Source: UBA1738 sp045658645 (lineage in GTDB: Bacteria; Bacillota; Clostridia; UBA1381). From it: DNA of 46,595 bases. Numbering within the stretch: position 1 is the first letter of the stretch; each line of letters begins with the position of its first letter. The notes beneath the pieces were generated by a model. The model saw only the letters and a program-made list of their open reading frames with translations. It was not told where the DNA came from and searched no databases. A program made the translations under genes and the position numbers. Shown piece by piece: positions 1 to 8,355 of this stretch. The stretch covers positions 1 through 46,595 of the forward strand of contig JAZOVJ010000028.1 of the NCBI GenBank assembly GCA_045658645.1. Direction: 5' to 3'.

Positions 1-43
1 AAAGTACTAAGAATGTCAACATAAAAAAACACAATTTTTTTTC

Positions 44-72
44 AAGAAAAGGTATAAACCCCTTTTCTTTTT
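44..72 (+). terminator. Probable terminator of a gene upstream of the window
   Basis: AAGAAAAGG (44-52) pairs perfectly with CCTTTTCTT (61-69) across an 8-base loop, followed by a short T stretch. It probably ends transcription of a gene lying before the window. The stem is A/T-rich and the T-run is weak, so efficiency is uncertain. Confidence 0.5.
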
Positions 73-91
73 ATACCGCGTGTGGTATAAT
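63..91 (+). promoter_or_regulatory. Promoter of the lspA operon with a palindrome over the -10
   Basis: An extended -10 is present, TGG followed by TATAAT at 86-91, with a second TATAAT at 91-96. The -35 region is poor (TTTTCT at 63-68), as often seen with TGn promoters. A perfect dyad, TTATACC (71-77) and GGTATAA (84-90), straddles the -10 and could be an operator. The lspA ribosome site GGAG lies at 112-115. Confidence 0.6.
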
Positions 92-122
92 ATAATGGAG
101 TATATTAAAATGGAGTGTTAGA

Positions 123-611
123 ATGTTGATTTGGGCTATTATTGCGGCGTTGTTTGTGATTTTCGACCAGCTTGCAAAACTTTTGGTGATTAAAACAATC
201 GGCCCTACCGATTGTTTTCATATAATACCGGGGCTTTTTGATTTTGTATATGTAAAAAACACTGGAGCAGCGTTCAGTATCCTGTCCGGAAATACAGTGC
301 TTTTGAGCATAGTTTCAATAGTTTTCTGCGCAGGTGTTTTGTGGTACTGGTATAAAAAGAAGCCGGCAAGCACAATACTGAAAGCATCACTATGTTTGCT
401 TTTTGCAGGTGCATTGGGAAATGCCATTGACAGAATTTTCCGTGGCTTTGTGGTTGATTTTATTTCCACAGCATTTATGAATTTCCCTGTTTTTAATATT
501 GCGGACATTGCAATAACTTTTGGAGCTGTGCTTTTGATAATTTATTTTATATTCTTTGATAAGGATGAGGAAAATGGAGAAAATAACACTTCCGGTATCA
601 AATCCGAATAG
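123..611 (+). CDS. lspA: Lipoprotein signal peptidase (signal peptidase II)
   Basis: LspA is the membrane aspartyl protease that cuts prolipoproteins just before the lipidated cysteine. The 162-residue length is normal for the family, and four hydrophobic segments are evident. Conserved motifs are visible: NTGAAFS (near residue 42), GNAIDR (near 99), VVDFI, and FNIADIAI. The last two blocks carry the two catalytic aspartates. The ATG follows GGAG by 7 bases. It is the first gene of a packed operon and overlaps rluD. Its substrates in this window include the two binding lipoproteins at 27370 and 44108. The C-terminus is an acidic hydrophilic tail. Confidence 0.97.
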   Translation: MLIWAIIAALFVIFDQLAKLLVIKTIGPTDCFHIIPGLFDFVYVKNTGAAFSILSGNTVLLSIVSIVFCAGVLWYWYKKKPASTILKASLCLLFAGALGNAIDRIFRGFVVDFISTAFMNFPVFNIADIAITFGAVLLIIYFIFFDKDEENGENNTSGIKSE

Positions 612-1494
612 GGTGCGTATTGATAAATATATAGCGGATAATGTGGAGGAAGTATCCCGAAGCTATGCCGCAACCCTTTGCGAGGAAAAAAAGGTTATTG
701 TTGGCGGTAAGGCGGTTGATAAAAAGTATCAGCCAAAGGACGGCGAGGTTATTTTAATAGACCTGCCGGAGCCACAGGGTTTAGAGCTTATGCCGGAGGA
801 TATACCTCTTGACATTCTTTATGAGGATAATGACGTAATAGTTGTGAATAAACCGCAGGGAATGGTGGTTCATCCGGCAAACGGCAACGAAAGCGGAACT
901 TTGGTTAACGCACTTTTATTCCACGCAGGCGATAATCTGTCGGCAATAAACGGGGTTATAAGACCGGGTATTGTGCACAGAATTGATAAGGATACGGCAG
1001 GACTTCTGGTTGTTGCAAAAAATAACGATGCCCATAACGCTTTAGCTGAGCAGTTAAAGATGCGAAAGGCGTCAAGAAGATACTATGCTTTGGTGAACGG
1101 TACCGTAAAAGAAGACGGAACTGTGAATAAACCAATAGCAAGACACCCTAAAGACCGAAAGAAAATGGCAATCGTACAAGGGGGAAGAGAAGCTGTTACA
1201 CATTATCGTGTTCTGGAAAATTTTTCGGGATACACACTTTTGGAGTGTATCTTGGAAACGGGAAGAACACATCAGATAAGAGTGCATATGGCTTCATTGG
1301 GGCACAGCCTTGTAGGTGACAGAACCTATGGAATACAGAAGGAAAAAATCAAAACAGAGGGTCAGCTTCTGTTTGCGAAAACTATAGGATTTAAGCACCC
1401 AAAAACGGGTGAATATATGGAATTTTCGGCGGATTTGCCGGAATATTTTGAAGAAATTTTAGAAAAGCTTAGAAGGAGTAATCATCGTGGCTAA
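574..1494 (+). CDS. rluD: RluD-type 23S rRNA pseudouridine synthase
   Basis: This enzyme of the RluA/RluD family isomerises specific uridines in large-subunit rRNA. An N-terminal S4 RNA-binding domain covers about residues 12-72. It is followed by the synthase domain with HRIDKDTAG, whose first aspartate (about residue 138) is catalytic, and by GRTHQIRVH. ATG codons at 565 and 574 and a TTG at 556 share the frame. I chose 574, which gives the usual MEKI-type N-terminus, with AAGG at 561-564 as ribosome site. The gene overlaps the lspA end and the ddl start, suggesting translational coupling. The exact uridine target cannot be told from sequence; the Bacillus relative is YlyB. Confidence 0.93.
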   Translation: MEKITLPVSNPNRVRIDKYIADNVEEVSRSYAATLCEEKKVIVGGKAVDKKYQPKDGEVILIDLPEPQGLELMPEDIPLDILYEDNDVIVVNKPQGMVVHPANGNESGTLVNALLFHAGDNLSAINGVIRPGIVHRIDKDTAGLLVVAKNNDAHNALAEQLKMRKASRRYYALVNGTVKEDGTVNKPIARHPKDRKKMAIVQGGREAVTHYRVLENFSGYTLLECILETGRTHQIRVHMASLGHSLVGDRTYGIQKEKIKTEGQLLFAKTIGFKHPKTGEYMEFSADLPEYFEEILEKLRRSNHRG

Positions 1495-2545
1495 ATTAAG
1501 AGTATGTGTAATTTTCGGCGGACAGTCACCGGAACACGAAATTTCGAGAAAGTCAGTAACTTCGGTACTTAACAATCTTGATAAGGAGAAGTACGATATA
1601 GATATCATAGGCATAACCAAAGAGGGAAAGTGGTACCTTTACTGTGGTGATGTTTCAAAAATTGAAAACGGCGACTGGGAAAAGGATAATGTTACCCCGG
1701 CTATAATCTCACCGGACAGCGGAGAAAAGGCAATTCTTGTATTTACAGATTCCGGCATAACAAAAATTCATCCGGACATTGTTTTCCCTGTTCTGCATGG
1801 CGAATACGGCGAAGACGGCACTATTCAGGGACTGTTGGAACTTGCAGGAATCAAGTACGTTGGAATGGGTGTTTTAGCATCTGCTAACGGTATGGATAAG
1901 GCGTATACAAAGGTTGTTCTTGATTCAGCGGGCATCCCGCAGGCTGACTGGGTTGTTGTAAAACGTGGCGGTGACAGAGATGCGTACATAAAGCAAATTG
2001 AAGAAAAGCTTGGTTATCCTTGCTTTGTAAAGCCTTGTAATACAGGCTCATCGGTAGGTGTTGGAAAAGCACATAACCAAGAGGAACTTATCAGCGCACT
2101 TTCGGAGGCAGAAAAGTTTGACCGAAAGATTTTGGTTGAAGAAAATATTGACGGACGTGAAGTTGAATGTGCGGTTTTGGGTAATGAAAACCCGAAAGCT
2201 GCGGCGGTAGGCGAAATTGTGCCGATGGTTGAATTTTACGATTTTGACGCAAAATATAACGATAACTCAACAAAGCTTGAAATTCCTGCTGATTTGCCTC
2301 AGGATATCTATGAAAAAATCCGTGAATATGCAGTAAAAGCATTTTCTGCAATGGACGGTGCAGGTCTGTCACGAGTTGATTTCTTTGTAAGACGAAGCGA
2401 CAATAAAATAATCTTAAACGAGATAAATACAATGCCCGGATTTACCAACATCAGTATGTACCCGAAACTTTGGGATGCGGCAGGGCTTGGATATTCAGAA
2501 CTTTTGGATAATCTTATAAATCTTGGACTTGAAAGGGTAAAATAA
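1487..2545 (+). CDS. ddl: D-alanine--D-alanine ligase
   Basis: Ddl joins two D-alanines with ATP to make the dipeptide that ends the peptidoglycan precursor stem. The N-terminal GGQSPEHEIS motif, the ATP-grasp loop GSSVGVG (about residue 188), and the metal-binding end LNEINTMPGFT (about residue 309) are all visible, and the 352-residue length is normal. It starts with GTG, 8 bases inside rluD, behind AGAAGGAG. Its stop overlaps the murI ATG by one base (TAATG), so the D-alanine and D-glutamate steps of wall synthesis are translationally coupled. Confidence 0.97.
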   Translation: MAKLRVCVIFGGQSPEHEISRKSVTSVLNNLDKEKYDIDIIGITKEGKWYLYCGDVSKIENGDWEKDNVTPAIISPDSGEKAILVFTDSGITKIHPDIVFPVLHGEYGEDGTIQGLLELAGIKYVGMGVLASANGMDKAYTKVVLDSAGIPQADWVVVKRGGDRDAYIKQIEEKLGYPCFVKPCNTGSSVGVGKAHNQEELISALSEAEKFDRKILVEENIDGREVECAVLGNENPKAAAVGEIVPMVEFYDFDAKYNDNSTKLEIPADLPQDIYEKIREYAVKAFSAMDGAGLSRVDFFVRRSDNKIILNEINTMPGFTNISMYPKLWDAAGLGYSELLDNLINLGLERVK

Positions 2546-3354
2546 TGGACACAAGAAGTATCGGCGTTTTCGATTCGGGACTTGGCGGTTTAACTGCAGT
2601 AAAGCAGATTATGACTGAGCTTCCAAACGAAAACATTGTCTATTTCGGCGATACCGGAAGAGTACCTTACGGAACTCGCTCAAAAGAAACCATAATTAAA
2701 TACTCAAAAAATGACGTGAACTTCCTTTTGGAAAAAGACGTCAAGATGATAGTTATAGCTTGCGGAACGGTAAGCTCGACTGCCCTTGACGTTTTGAAAA
2801 AGGAATATAATGTGCCTATCATAGGCGTTGTTGAAGCGACTTCAATTGCTGCAATAGATGCTACAAAAAACGGAAAAATCGGCATAATAGGCACTCCGGG
2901 AACTATCAAAAGCGGAGCTTATGAGGAGTTTATAAGGGAGCAAAATGCTGAAATCAAAACGTTTTCAGCGGCTTGCCCGTTGTTTGTGCCTCTTGTTGAA
3001 AACGGACACTTTGATTCAGAGGTTGCAAGGCTTGTTATAAAAGAGTACCTTGAAGACATAAAGGAAAAGGGTGTTGACACCTTAATTCTGGGTTGCACTC
3101 ATTATCCTCTCTTATCAAAAGCCATCGGGGAATTTATGGGCGATGGTGTGACCTTAATAAATGCAGGAAGTGAGGTCGCAAAGGCTTTAAAGAACGAGCT
3201 TTCTTCCAAAAATCTTTTAAAGGAAGATGAAAGTATGGGAACCTGCAGTTATTTTGTCAGCGATAATGTTGACGGATTTGAGAATTTGGGCGGACTGTTT
3301 TTGGAGAGAGAAATAAACGGTCAGGTGGAGAAGATAGACATTGAAAGATACTAA
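2545..3354 (+). CDS. murI: Glutamate racemase
   Basis: MurI interconverts L- and D-glutamate by a two-cysteine mechanism and supplies D-glutamate for peptidoglycan. DSGLGG (Asp10, Ser11) and GDTGRVPYG are present. The two catalytic cysteines are at 73 (in IACGTVSS) and 184 (in GCTHYP). The block after Cys73 is GTVSS, where many racemases have NTA; both cysteines remain, so activity is expected. Its 269 residues are a typical size. Coupled to ddl by TAATG and overlapping the next gene by 14 bases. Confidence 0.95.
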   Translation: MDTRSIGVFDSGLGGLTAVKQIMTELPNENIVYFGDTGRVPYGTRSKETIIKYSKNDVNFLLEKDVKMIVIACGTVSSTALDVLKKEYNVPIIGVVEATSIAAIDATKNGKIGIIGTPGTIKSGAYEEFIREQNAEIKTFSAACPLFVPLVENGHFDSEVARLVIKEYLEDIKEKGVDTLILGCTHYPLLSKAIGEFMGDGVTLINAGSEVAKALKNELSSKNLLKEDESMGTCSYFVSDNVDGFENLGGLFLEREINGQVEKIDIERY

Positions 3355-3772
3355 AGAAAACGCAAGAATTACGCTTGTATCAAAAAGAGAACAGGGCGAA
3401 GAAAAGGACGAAATAAACTTTGATACCCTTGGCGGATACTATGAGCGTGACGGAAAATTTTATATAGCCTATTCCGAGCATAAGGATATGGGAATGGGGG
3501 ATTCAAGGATTGTTTTAAAGGTTGAGCCTGATGCTGTAACAATGCGGAGAATGGGCGATTTTGCAACTGTTATGGTGTATAAAAAGGACGAGATAACCGA
3601 GTTTATTTACAGGGTCCCGTTTGGTGAACTTAACCTTAAGATAAAGACGATTGATATTAAGAATGAATTAACGCTAAACGGCGGAAAACTTCAGTTTTGC
3701 TATGATTTGTTTGCCGGCGGTGAAGCTACTTATAACGAAATTACCATCAGGGTAGAAACTCAGAATTTTTAA
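3341..3772 (+). CDS. DUF1934 (YwiB-like) small beta-barrel protein
   Basis: A 143-residue protein with alternating polar/hydrophobic strands and no signal peptide or membrane segment. The pattern DTLGGYYERDGKFYIAYSE, followed by a KVEPD...MRRMGDF stretch, matches the DUF1934 family, thought to have a lipocalin-like barrel. The family has no settled function. The start is TTG at 3341, inside murI and preceded by GGAG at about 3327. The stop overlaps an ATG at 3772. Its place between murI and a wall-side protease suggests an envelope-related role, by inference only. Confidence 0.8.
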   Translation: MKDTKENARITLVSKREQGEEKDEINFDTLGGYYERDGKFYIAYSEHKDMGMGDSRIVLKVEPDAVTMRRMGDFATVMVYKKDEITEFIYRVPFGELNLKIKTIDIKNELTLNGGKLQFCYDLFAGGEATYNEITIRVETQNF

Positions 3773-3816
3773 TGGGCAAACTGTCTTTTAGAAATTCAGG
3801 AAAGGATGTTTTGACT

Positions 3817-5241
3817 ATGAAGAAAAGGCTTTTGGCTCTTTTTGTTGCAGGAATGATGCTGTTTTGCAGCGTTGCATCTGCAGAAACAGTAAGCTTTGGG
3901 TATGACAATTTTGAAAGAATTTCGAGCTTGGGCGCAAATTTATATATAGACGAAAGCGTAACTGCAGAATATATAATGACTGAGGCTCTTAAAAGGGTTA
4001 TAAATAACAAACCTGAGCTTGCGACAGAACTTATAAAGGCAGGATTTCAGAGTCTTGATGAATACAGCGAATTTTATACTCAGGAGGAGTATGAGCTATT
4101 CAAGAAAAACATTGATAAAATAGTTTACGGAATAGGCGTGATTATTCAGCAGGAAGGTGATTATATCACGGTTTTAAGCTGTATGGATGACGGCGGAGCA
4201 AAGGCGGCAGGGGTTCTGCCGGGCGATAAAATTTCAAAGGTTGACGGTGTTGACGTAAAAGGCGCAAGCGTTGATAAAGTTCAGGACCTGATTGTAGGTG
4301 AACTGGGAACGCAGGTATCCGTTACCTTTCTTCGTGAAGGAAAGGAACTTGAATTTTCAATAACAAGAAAAGAAGTGCATGGTCAGACTGTTGCAGGCGA
4401 AATTTTGGCTGGCAAAATCGGTTACATAGCAATTATCAACTTTGCCCAGAAAACTGCGGAAGAATTTGCAGAAATTCTCTGGCAATTTGACCAGGCAGGC
4501 GTTAAAAACATAATTCTTGACTTAAGAAATAATCCGGGTGGATATCTTGATACAGCCATATCTATTGCACAGATGACAGTTCCCGCGGGAACTATTGTAA
4601 AAACAGTTTATCGTGACGGAGTATCAAGCGGAGAATTTGTTTCAAAGCTTACAAACCCGAAGTTTAAGTTCTGTGTTCTTATAAACAGGAATACCGCATC
4701 TGCAGCGGAGGTACTTGCAAGTGCTATGGGTGAGTCCGGAGTGGGTTATTTGGTAGGTGAAATCAGCTACGGAAAAGGCGTAATACAGGGTATGTATGAA
4801 ATGTTTGACGGAAGTGCCTTCAAGATTACTACCGGAAGATATTTCACAAGAAATGGTCACGATATAAACGGAAACGGCATAGAACCTCATGAGTATATTG
4901 ACAACTCAACAAGACCTATTGACCTTTCAAAATACCAGACTTTTGACTACAAAACAAAGCCGAATATAGGGGATGTATCACAAAATGTCCGTGCTGCTAA
5001 AGAAAGGCTTACGGTTATGGGATACTATACAGGAGGCATTAATGACGTTTTCGAGCCGGAATTTCACAATGTAATTTATAAGTTCCAGGCAGAGAACGGG
5101 CTTGGTGCGTATGGGGTTTTAGATATTGCAACACAGGTAAAAATGGAGAATATTTTCTACAAAATACAGGTAGAGGTAGACGACCAGCTTCTTTATGCTT
5201 ATGAATATTTAGGCGGAACCCCTGAAGAATTGGATATATAA
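3817..5241 (+). CDS. Carboxy-terminal processing protease (S41) with peptidoglycan-binding tail
   Basis: An exported serine protease of the CtpA/CtpB type. From the chosen ATG there is a clear signal peptide (MKKRLLALFVAG, cut near ASA-ET at about residue 24). It is followed by a PDZ domain (about 105-185, with AAGVLPGDKISKVDG) and the S41 domain. The catalytic Ser sits in NTASAAEV and the Lys in SYGKGV about 25 residues later. The C-terminus has a peptidoglycan-binding-1 domain (about 400-470, with VRAAKERLTVMGYY). An upstream in-frame ATG at 3772 would add 15 polar residues in front of the signal peptide, so 3817 is preferred, with AAAGG at 3801-3805. Last gene of the lspA operon. Confidence 0.93.
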   Translation: MKKRLLALFVAGMMLFCSVASAETVSFGYDNFERISSLGANLYIDESVTAEYIMTEALKRVINNKPELATELIKAGFQSLDEYSEFYTQEEYELFKKNIDKIVYGIGVIIQQEGDYITVLSCMDDGGAKAAGVLPGDKISKVDGVDVKGASVDKVQDLIVGELGTQVSVTFLREGKELEFSITRKEVHGQTVAGEILAGKIGYIAIINFAQKTAEEFAEILWQFDQAGVKNIILDLRNNPGGYLDTAISIAQMTVPAGTIVKTVYRDGVSSGEFVSKLTNPKFKFCVLINRNTASAAEVLASAMGESGVGYLVGEISYGKGVIQGMYEMFDGSAFKITTGRYFTRNGHDINGNGIEPHEYIDNSTRPIDLSKYQTFDYKTKPNIGDVSQNVRAAKERLTVMGYYTGGINDVFEPEFHNVIYKFQAENGLGAYGVLDIATQVKMENIFYKIQVEVDDQLLYAYEYLGGTPEELDI

Positions 5242-5243
5242 AC

Positions 5244-5281
5244 AAAAAAGGAATTTGCAATCAGAGCAAATTCCTTTTTTT
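5244..5281. terminator. Two-way terminator between the protease gene and rqcH
   Basis: GGAATTTGC (5250-5258) pairs with GCAAATTCC (5266-5274) over a 7-base loop. Six A's lie on the left and a T-run on the right, so it works on both strands. It separates the converging lspA operon and rqcH, whose stop lies inside the T-run. Confidence 0.9.
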
Positions 5282-7025
5282 AATCTTCTGCCAAATTCAT
5301 ATTTTCAGGTGTTACATACACTGTATTGTAGCTGTCATAAATAACCATTCCCGGTTTTGCACCGCTTGGCTTTTTAACGTTTTTGACCTGTGTATAGTCA
5401 ACGGGGACCTGTGTTGATTCGCGTGCTTTTGAGTAGTATGCCGCAAGCTTTGCCGCTTCAAGCATAGTTGCTTTCGGAACATCCTTGTCAATACCCAGCT
5501 TGATTATGGTATGAGAACCGTGAATTTGCTTTGTATGGAACCAGATGTCCTGAGAATTGGCAAACTTCAGGGTAAGATAATCGTTTTGAGTATTGTTTTT
5601 GCCCACATAAATATCAAAGCCGTCTGAGGAAATAAAGTGCATCGGTTTTGAAACGTTTTTTGCTTCCTTTTTACCTGATTTTGCACGCTTTATATAACCC
5701 TCTTGCGTAAGCTCGGCACGGATAAGGTTAAGGTCCGACTCGCTTTCTGCGTTTTCCAAAGCGCAAAGCGTGCTTTCAAGATATTCAATATCATTAAGGG
5801 TCATTTGCCTTTGCTTTTCCATTTCCACTTCCGCATTCTTAAGCTTTGAGAAAAGCTTATAGTAGCGCTGTGCATTTTTTGCGGCACTGATTTCGCGGGA
5901 TAGCGGGATTTCTGTTTCAGGACAGTCCGGCTCATAGAAATTACTTACGATAACCGATTCTGCACCCTTTTCAATTTTATAAAGATTTGCGGTAACAAGG
6001 TCACCGTAAATTTTGTAGCGTTCTTTATTTTCGGCATCTTTTAAGGTCTTTTCCTGAATAACCAGCTTTTTGGCAAGTCTTTCAAGATTGTTGTTTAAAA
6101 GCTTCAAAAGGTCGGCGGATTTTTGCCTCATACGTTCCTTTTTGTCACGCTCGTAATAGAATGTTGAAACCACTTCGCTTATGGTGTCAAAATACTCAAC
6201 CTTATAGCTTTCACCGTAATAAGTGACAGGAACTGCGGAAAAATCAAGAGGTTTTCCCAACGGGTCAAAGATTATGCAAGGTGCAAACTTAATATTTTGC
6301 GAAAATTCGATAAGCTTTTTAAGTATCTGCTTTTTGCTGATTTCGGAAAGTTCGCCCAAAACCAGAGAGTTTGTTCCGATTGCGGAGAACACAATTTCAC
6401 GTGCTGTAGCAGGGCTTATTCCTGAAACGGCACTCATAATAGCCTTGTCGGGAGTGCTTGCATCGTGGGAAAAATCAAGTGCCACATTCTGCATTTTTTC
6501 TGTGTCAAGTATCGGGATTTTATCCTGCATAGGCGGAAGCTCATAGGTCAATCCCGGAAGAATCTGGCGTACGGAGCTCAAGGAAAAGTCAATGTGTTTT
6601 GCCGAATCAATTATGCGGTAATCCTCGGCACACAAAATGACGTTTGAGTTTCTGCCCATTATCTCGCATATTAAATGCTTTGTTGAAAGGTCGCCAAGCT
6701 CGTTGTAGGATTCAATATCTATCTCAATAATACGTTCAAATTCAGGCTGTGATACTTTAACGATTTTTCCTGAAGTCAGGTGTTTTCTGAGAAGCATACA
6801 AAACATAGGCGGAGTTTTCGGGTTTTCCTTTGAAACTTCGGAAAAATGCACTCTTGCATTGTTTGCGCTGGCACTCAAAATCAGCTTATAAGACCCACCC
6901 TGAGTGCGAATGGAAATCATAAGCTCGTCCTTTTCCGGCAGGTAGATTTTGTCAACTCTTCCGCCGATTATTGTGTTGCATAGTTCTTCAACTGTTTTCT
7001 TAACGCAAATTGTATCAAAAGCCAT
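5280..7025 (-). CDS. rqcH: RqcH (NFACT, Rqc2 homologue), ribosome rescue factor
   Basis: RqcH binds obstructed 50S subunits carrying peptidyl-tRNA and directs addition of alanine tails that mark the chain for degradation. The 581 residues show an NFACT-N domain (1 to about 210), a helix-hairpin and long charged coiled-coil middle (about 230-430), and the C-terminal NFACT-R domain with DIWFHTKQIHGSHTII (about 490-505). The pair corresponding to the functional Asp97-Arg98 of Bacillus RqcH reads Glu97-Arg98 (in PEFERII), a conservative change. Older annotation of the family as fibronectin-binding is not a good functional guide. Monocistronic on the minus strand, with its own promoter and a hairpin in the leader; GGAG at 7037-7040 is the ribosome site. 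Confidence 0.93.
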   Translation of the reverse strand: MAFDTICVKKTVEELCNTIIGGRVDKIYLPEKDELMISIRTQGGSYKLILSASANNARVHFSEVSKENPKTPPMFCMLLRKHLTSGKIVKVSQPEFERIIEIDIESYNELGDLSTKHLICEIMGRNSNVILCAEDYRIIDSAKHIDFSLSSVRQILPGLTYELPPMQDKIPILDTEKMQNVALDFSHDASTPDKAIMSAVSGISPATAREIVFSAIGTNSLVLGELSEISKKQILKKLIEFSQNIKFAPCIIFDPLGKPLDFSAVPVTYYGESYKVEYFDTISEVVSTFYYERDKKERMRQKSADLLKLLNNNLERLAKKLVIQEKTLKDAENKERYKIYGDLVTANLYKIEKGAESVIVSNFYEPDCPETEIPLSREISAAKNAQRYYKLFSKLKNAEVEMEKQRQMTLNDIEYLESTLCALENAESESDLNLIRAELTQEGYIKRAKSGKKEAKNVSKPMHFISSDGFDIYVGKNNTQNDYLTLKFANSQDIWFHTKQIHGSHTIIKLGIDKDVPKATMLEAAKLAAYYSKARESTQVPVDYTQVKNVKKPSGAKPGMVIYDSYNTVYVTPENMNLAED

Positions 7026-7047
7026 ATATTTTTTATCTCCAAATCAT

Positions 7048-7082
7048 TGTGTAAAACCCGTATTTTGTGCGGTTTTTACACA
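7048..7082 (-). promoter_or_regulatory. Leader hairpin of rqcH
   Basis: Between the rqcH promoter and its ribosome site, TGTGTAAAACCCG (7048-7060) and CGGTTTTTACACA (7070-7082) can pair over 13 positions with one mismatch and a 9-base loop. No T-run follows on the minus strand, so it is not a terminator. It ends 7 bases before the GGAG and could affect translation or mRNA stability. Confidence 0.45.
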
Positions 7083-7103
7083 CTTCAAATATATTCATTA
7101 ACT

Positions 7104-7132
7104 ATTGTAGCACAAAAACGTGAGAAAATCAA
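7104..7132 (-). promoter_or_regulatory. rqcH promoter
   Basis: Read on the minus strand: TTGATT (7132-7127), a 17-base spacer, then TACAAT (7109-7104). The expected start lies near 7097, giving a leader of about 70 bases that contains the hairpin. Confidence 0.7.
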
Positions 7133-7161
7133 AAAAAATTAAAGATTTTTTGAAAAAAGTC

Positions 7162-7190
7162 TGTTATTTTTGAAAAAAATATGGTATAAT
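7162..7190 (+). promoter_or_regulatory. Promoter of the yicC-remA-gmk series
   Basis: TATAAT at 7185-7190 is preceded by TGG (extended -10), with TGTTAT at 7162-7167 as a weak -35 at 17-base spacing. It is divergent from the rqcH promoter. It is the only clear promoter seen before the long plus-strand series that begins with yicC. Confidence 0.65.
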
Positions 7191-7221
7191 AATTTGAATA
7201 ATGATAAAGTGGGTGAAGTGT

Positions 7222-8100
7222 ATGCTGAAAAGTATGACAGGTTATGGCAGAAACGAAGCTATAGAGGGCGGTAAGAAGATTTTATGCGAGATAAAATCAG
7301 TAAATCACCGCTATTCTGATTACAACATAAAAGTTCCGAAATATTACGGCTTTTTAGAGGACAAGGTAAGAGAGTTTGCGTCAAAGCATATATCACGCGG
7401 TAAGGTTGATATTTACATTGCCGTAGAAAGCTTTGAAGAGTCCGACAAGGAAATCGCAGTTAATATGGAACTCGCAAAAAGTTACATAGAGGCTTTAAAG
7501 AGTCTTCGTGATGAATTTTCTCTTCGTGATGACGTTTCGGTATCAAGCGTTGCAAGATACCCTGACATTTTCACAATCGAGCGAAAGGAAGAGGACGAGG
7601 AGCAAATCTGGGAAGCCGTTAAAAAGGTTTTAGAGCCTGCGATATTGTCTTTTACCGCTATGCGTGAGCGTGAGGGTGAGCGTATTCAGAAAGATTTGGA
7701 GGCTCGAATCGAGTATATGAAATCTATCGCAAATAAGATAGACGAGCGTTCTTTGGAAACTGTTAATGAGTACAGGGAACGCCTTTATGAAAAGATTAAA
7801 GAGGTTCTTGAAAATAAGGATATTGACGATGCAAGAGTTCTGACTGAGGTCGCAATTTTTGCGGACAAGGTTGCCGTGAATGAAGAAATGGTGCGTCTTG
7901 CAAGTCACTTTGTTGAGTTCTATAACATCTGTTCATCAGGTGAGCCGGCGGGAAGAAAGCTTGACTTCTTAATTCAGGAAATCAACCGCGAGATAAACAC
8001 AACCGGCTCAAAGGCAGGGGATATCGAAGTTGCCAAGATGGTTGTAGAACTAAAAGCTGAAACCGAAAAACTTCGTGAGCAGATTCAGAACATTGAATAG
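7222..8100 (+). CDS. yicC: YicC-family endoribonuclease
   Basis: The typical N-terminus MLKSMTGYGRNEA and the C-terminal block IQEINREINTTGSKAGD identify the YicC/YloC family. Members are known as endoribonucleases affecting RNA turnover (YicC in E. coli, YloC in Bacillus). From the chosen ATG the protein has 292 residues, normal for the family. An in-frame ATG at 7201 lies only 10 bases after the -10 and has no ribosome site, so 7222, behind GGGTGAAG, is preferred. It precedes remA and gmk, an arrangement common in Firmicutes. Confidence 0.93.
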   Translation: MLKSMTGYGRNEAIEGGKKILCEIKSVNHRYSDYNIKVPKYYGFLEDKVREFASKHISRGKVDIYIAVESFEESDKEIAVNMELAKSYIEALKSLRDEFSLRDDVSVSSVARYPDIFTIERKEEDEEQIWEAVKKVLEPAILSFTAMREREGERIQKDLEARIEYMKSIANKIDERSLETVNEYRERLYEKIKEVLENKDIDDARVLTEVAIFADKVAVNEEMVRLASHFVEFYNICSSGEPAGRKLDFLIQEINREINTTGSKAGDIEVAKMVVELKAETEKLREQIQNIE

Positions 8101-8109
8101 GAGGCAAAA

Positions 8110-8355
8110 ATGAAACTGATAAACATCGGATTTGGGAATATTGTTCCGGCGGAAAAGGTGGTAGCCATAATAAGCCCGGAATCAGCGCCTATTAAAAGAG
8201 TTATGCATGAGGCTGACGAGAGAGGTAAGCTTATAAATGCAACATACGGAAGAAGAACAAGAGCGGTTATCGTCACATCATCTGACCACATAATCCTGTC
8301 TGCACTTCAGCCTGAAACCATATCAAACCGTTTGGCACAGGAGGATGATGAATAA
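8110..8355 (+). CDS. remA: RemA family (DUF370) DNA-binding regulator
   Basis: An 81-residue protein matching RemA, the Bacillus regulator needed for biofilm matrix and osmoprotection genes. It is known to form rings that wrap DNA. Characteristic stretches include INIGFGNIVPAEKVVAI near the start and the basic block ATYGRRTRAVIV near residue 44. AGGAGG stands just before the ATG. Its stop overlaps the gmk ATG. In Clostridia its targets are mostly unknown, so the matrix role is a family inference. Confidence 0.93.
   Translation: MKLINIGFGNIVPAEKVVAIISPESAPIKRVMHEADERGKLINATYGRRTRAVIVTSSDHIILSALQPETISNRLAQEDDE

Noticed and set aside
5280..7025. Fibronectin-binding virulence adhesin
   Set aside because: No signal peptide; NFACT domain order and the ribosome rescue function of the family make RqcH the proper call.
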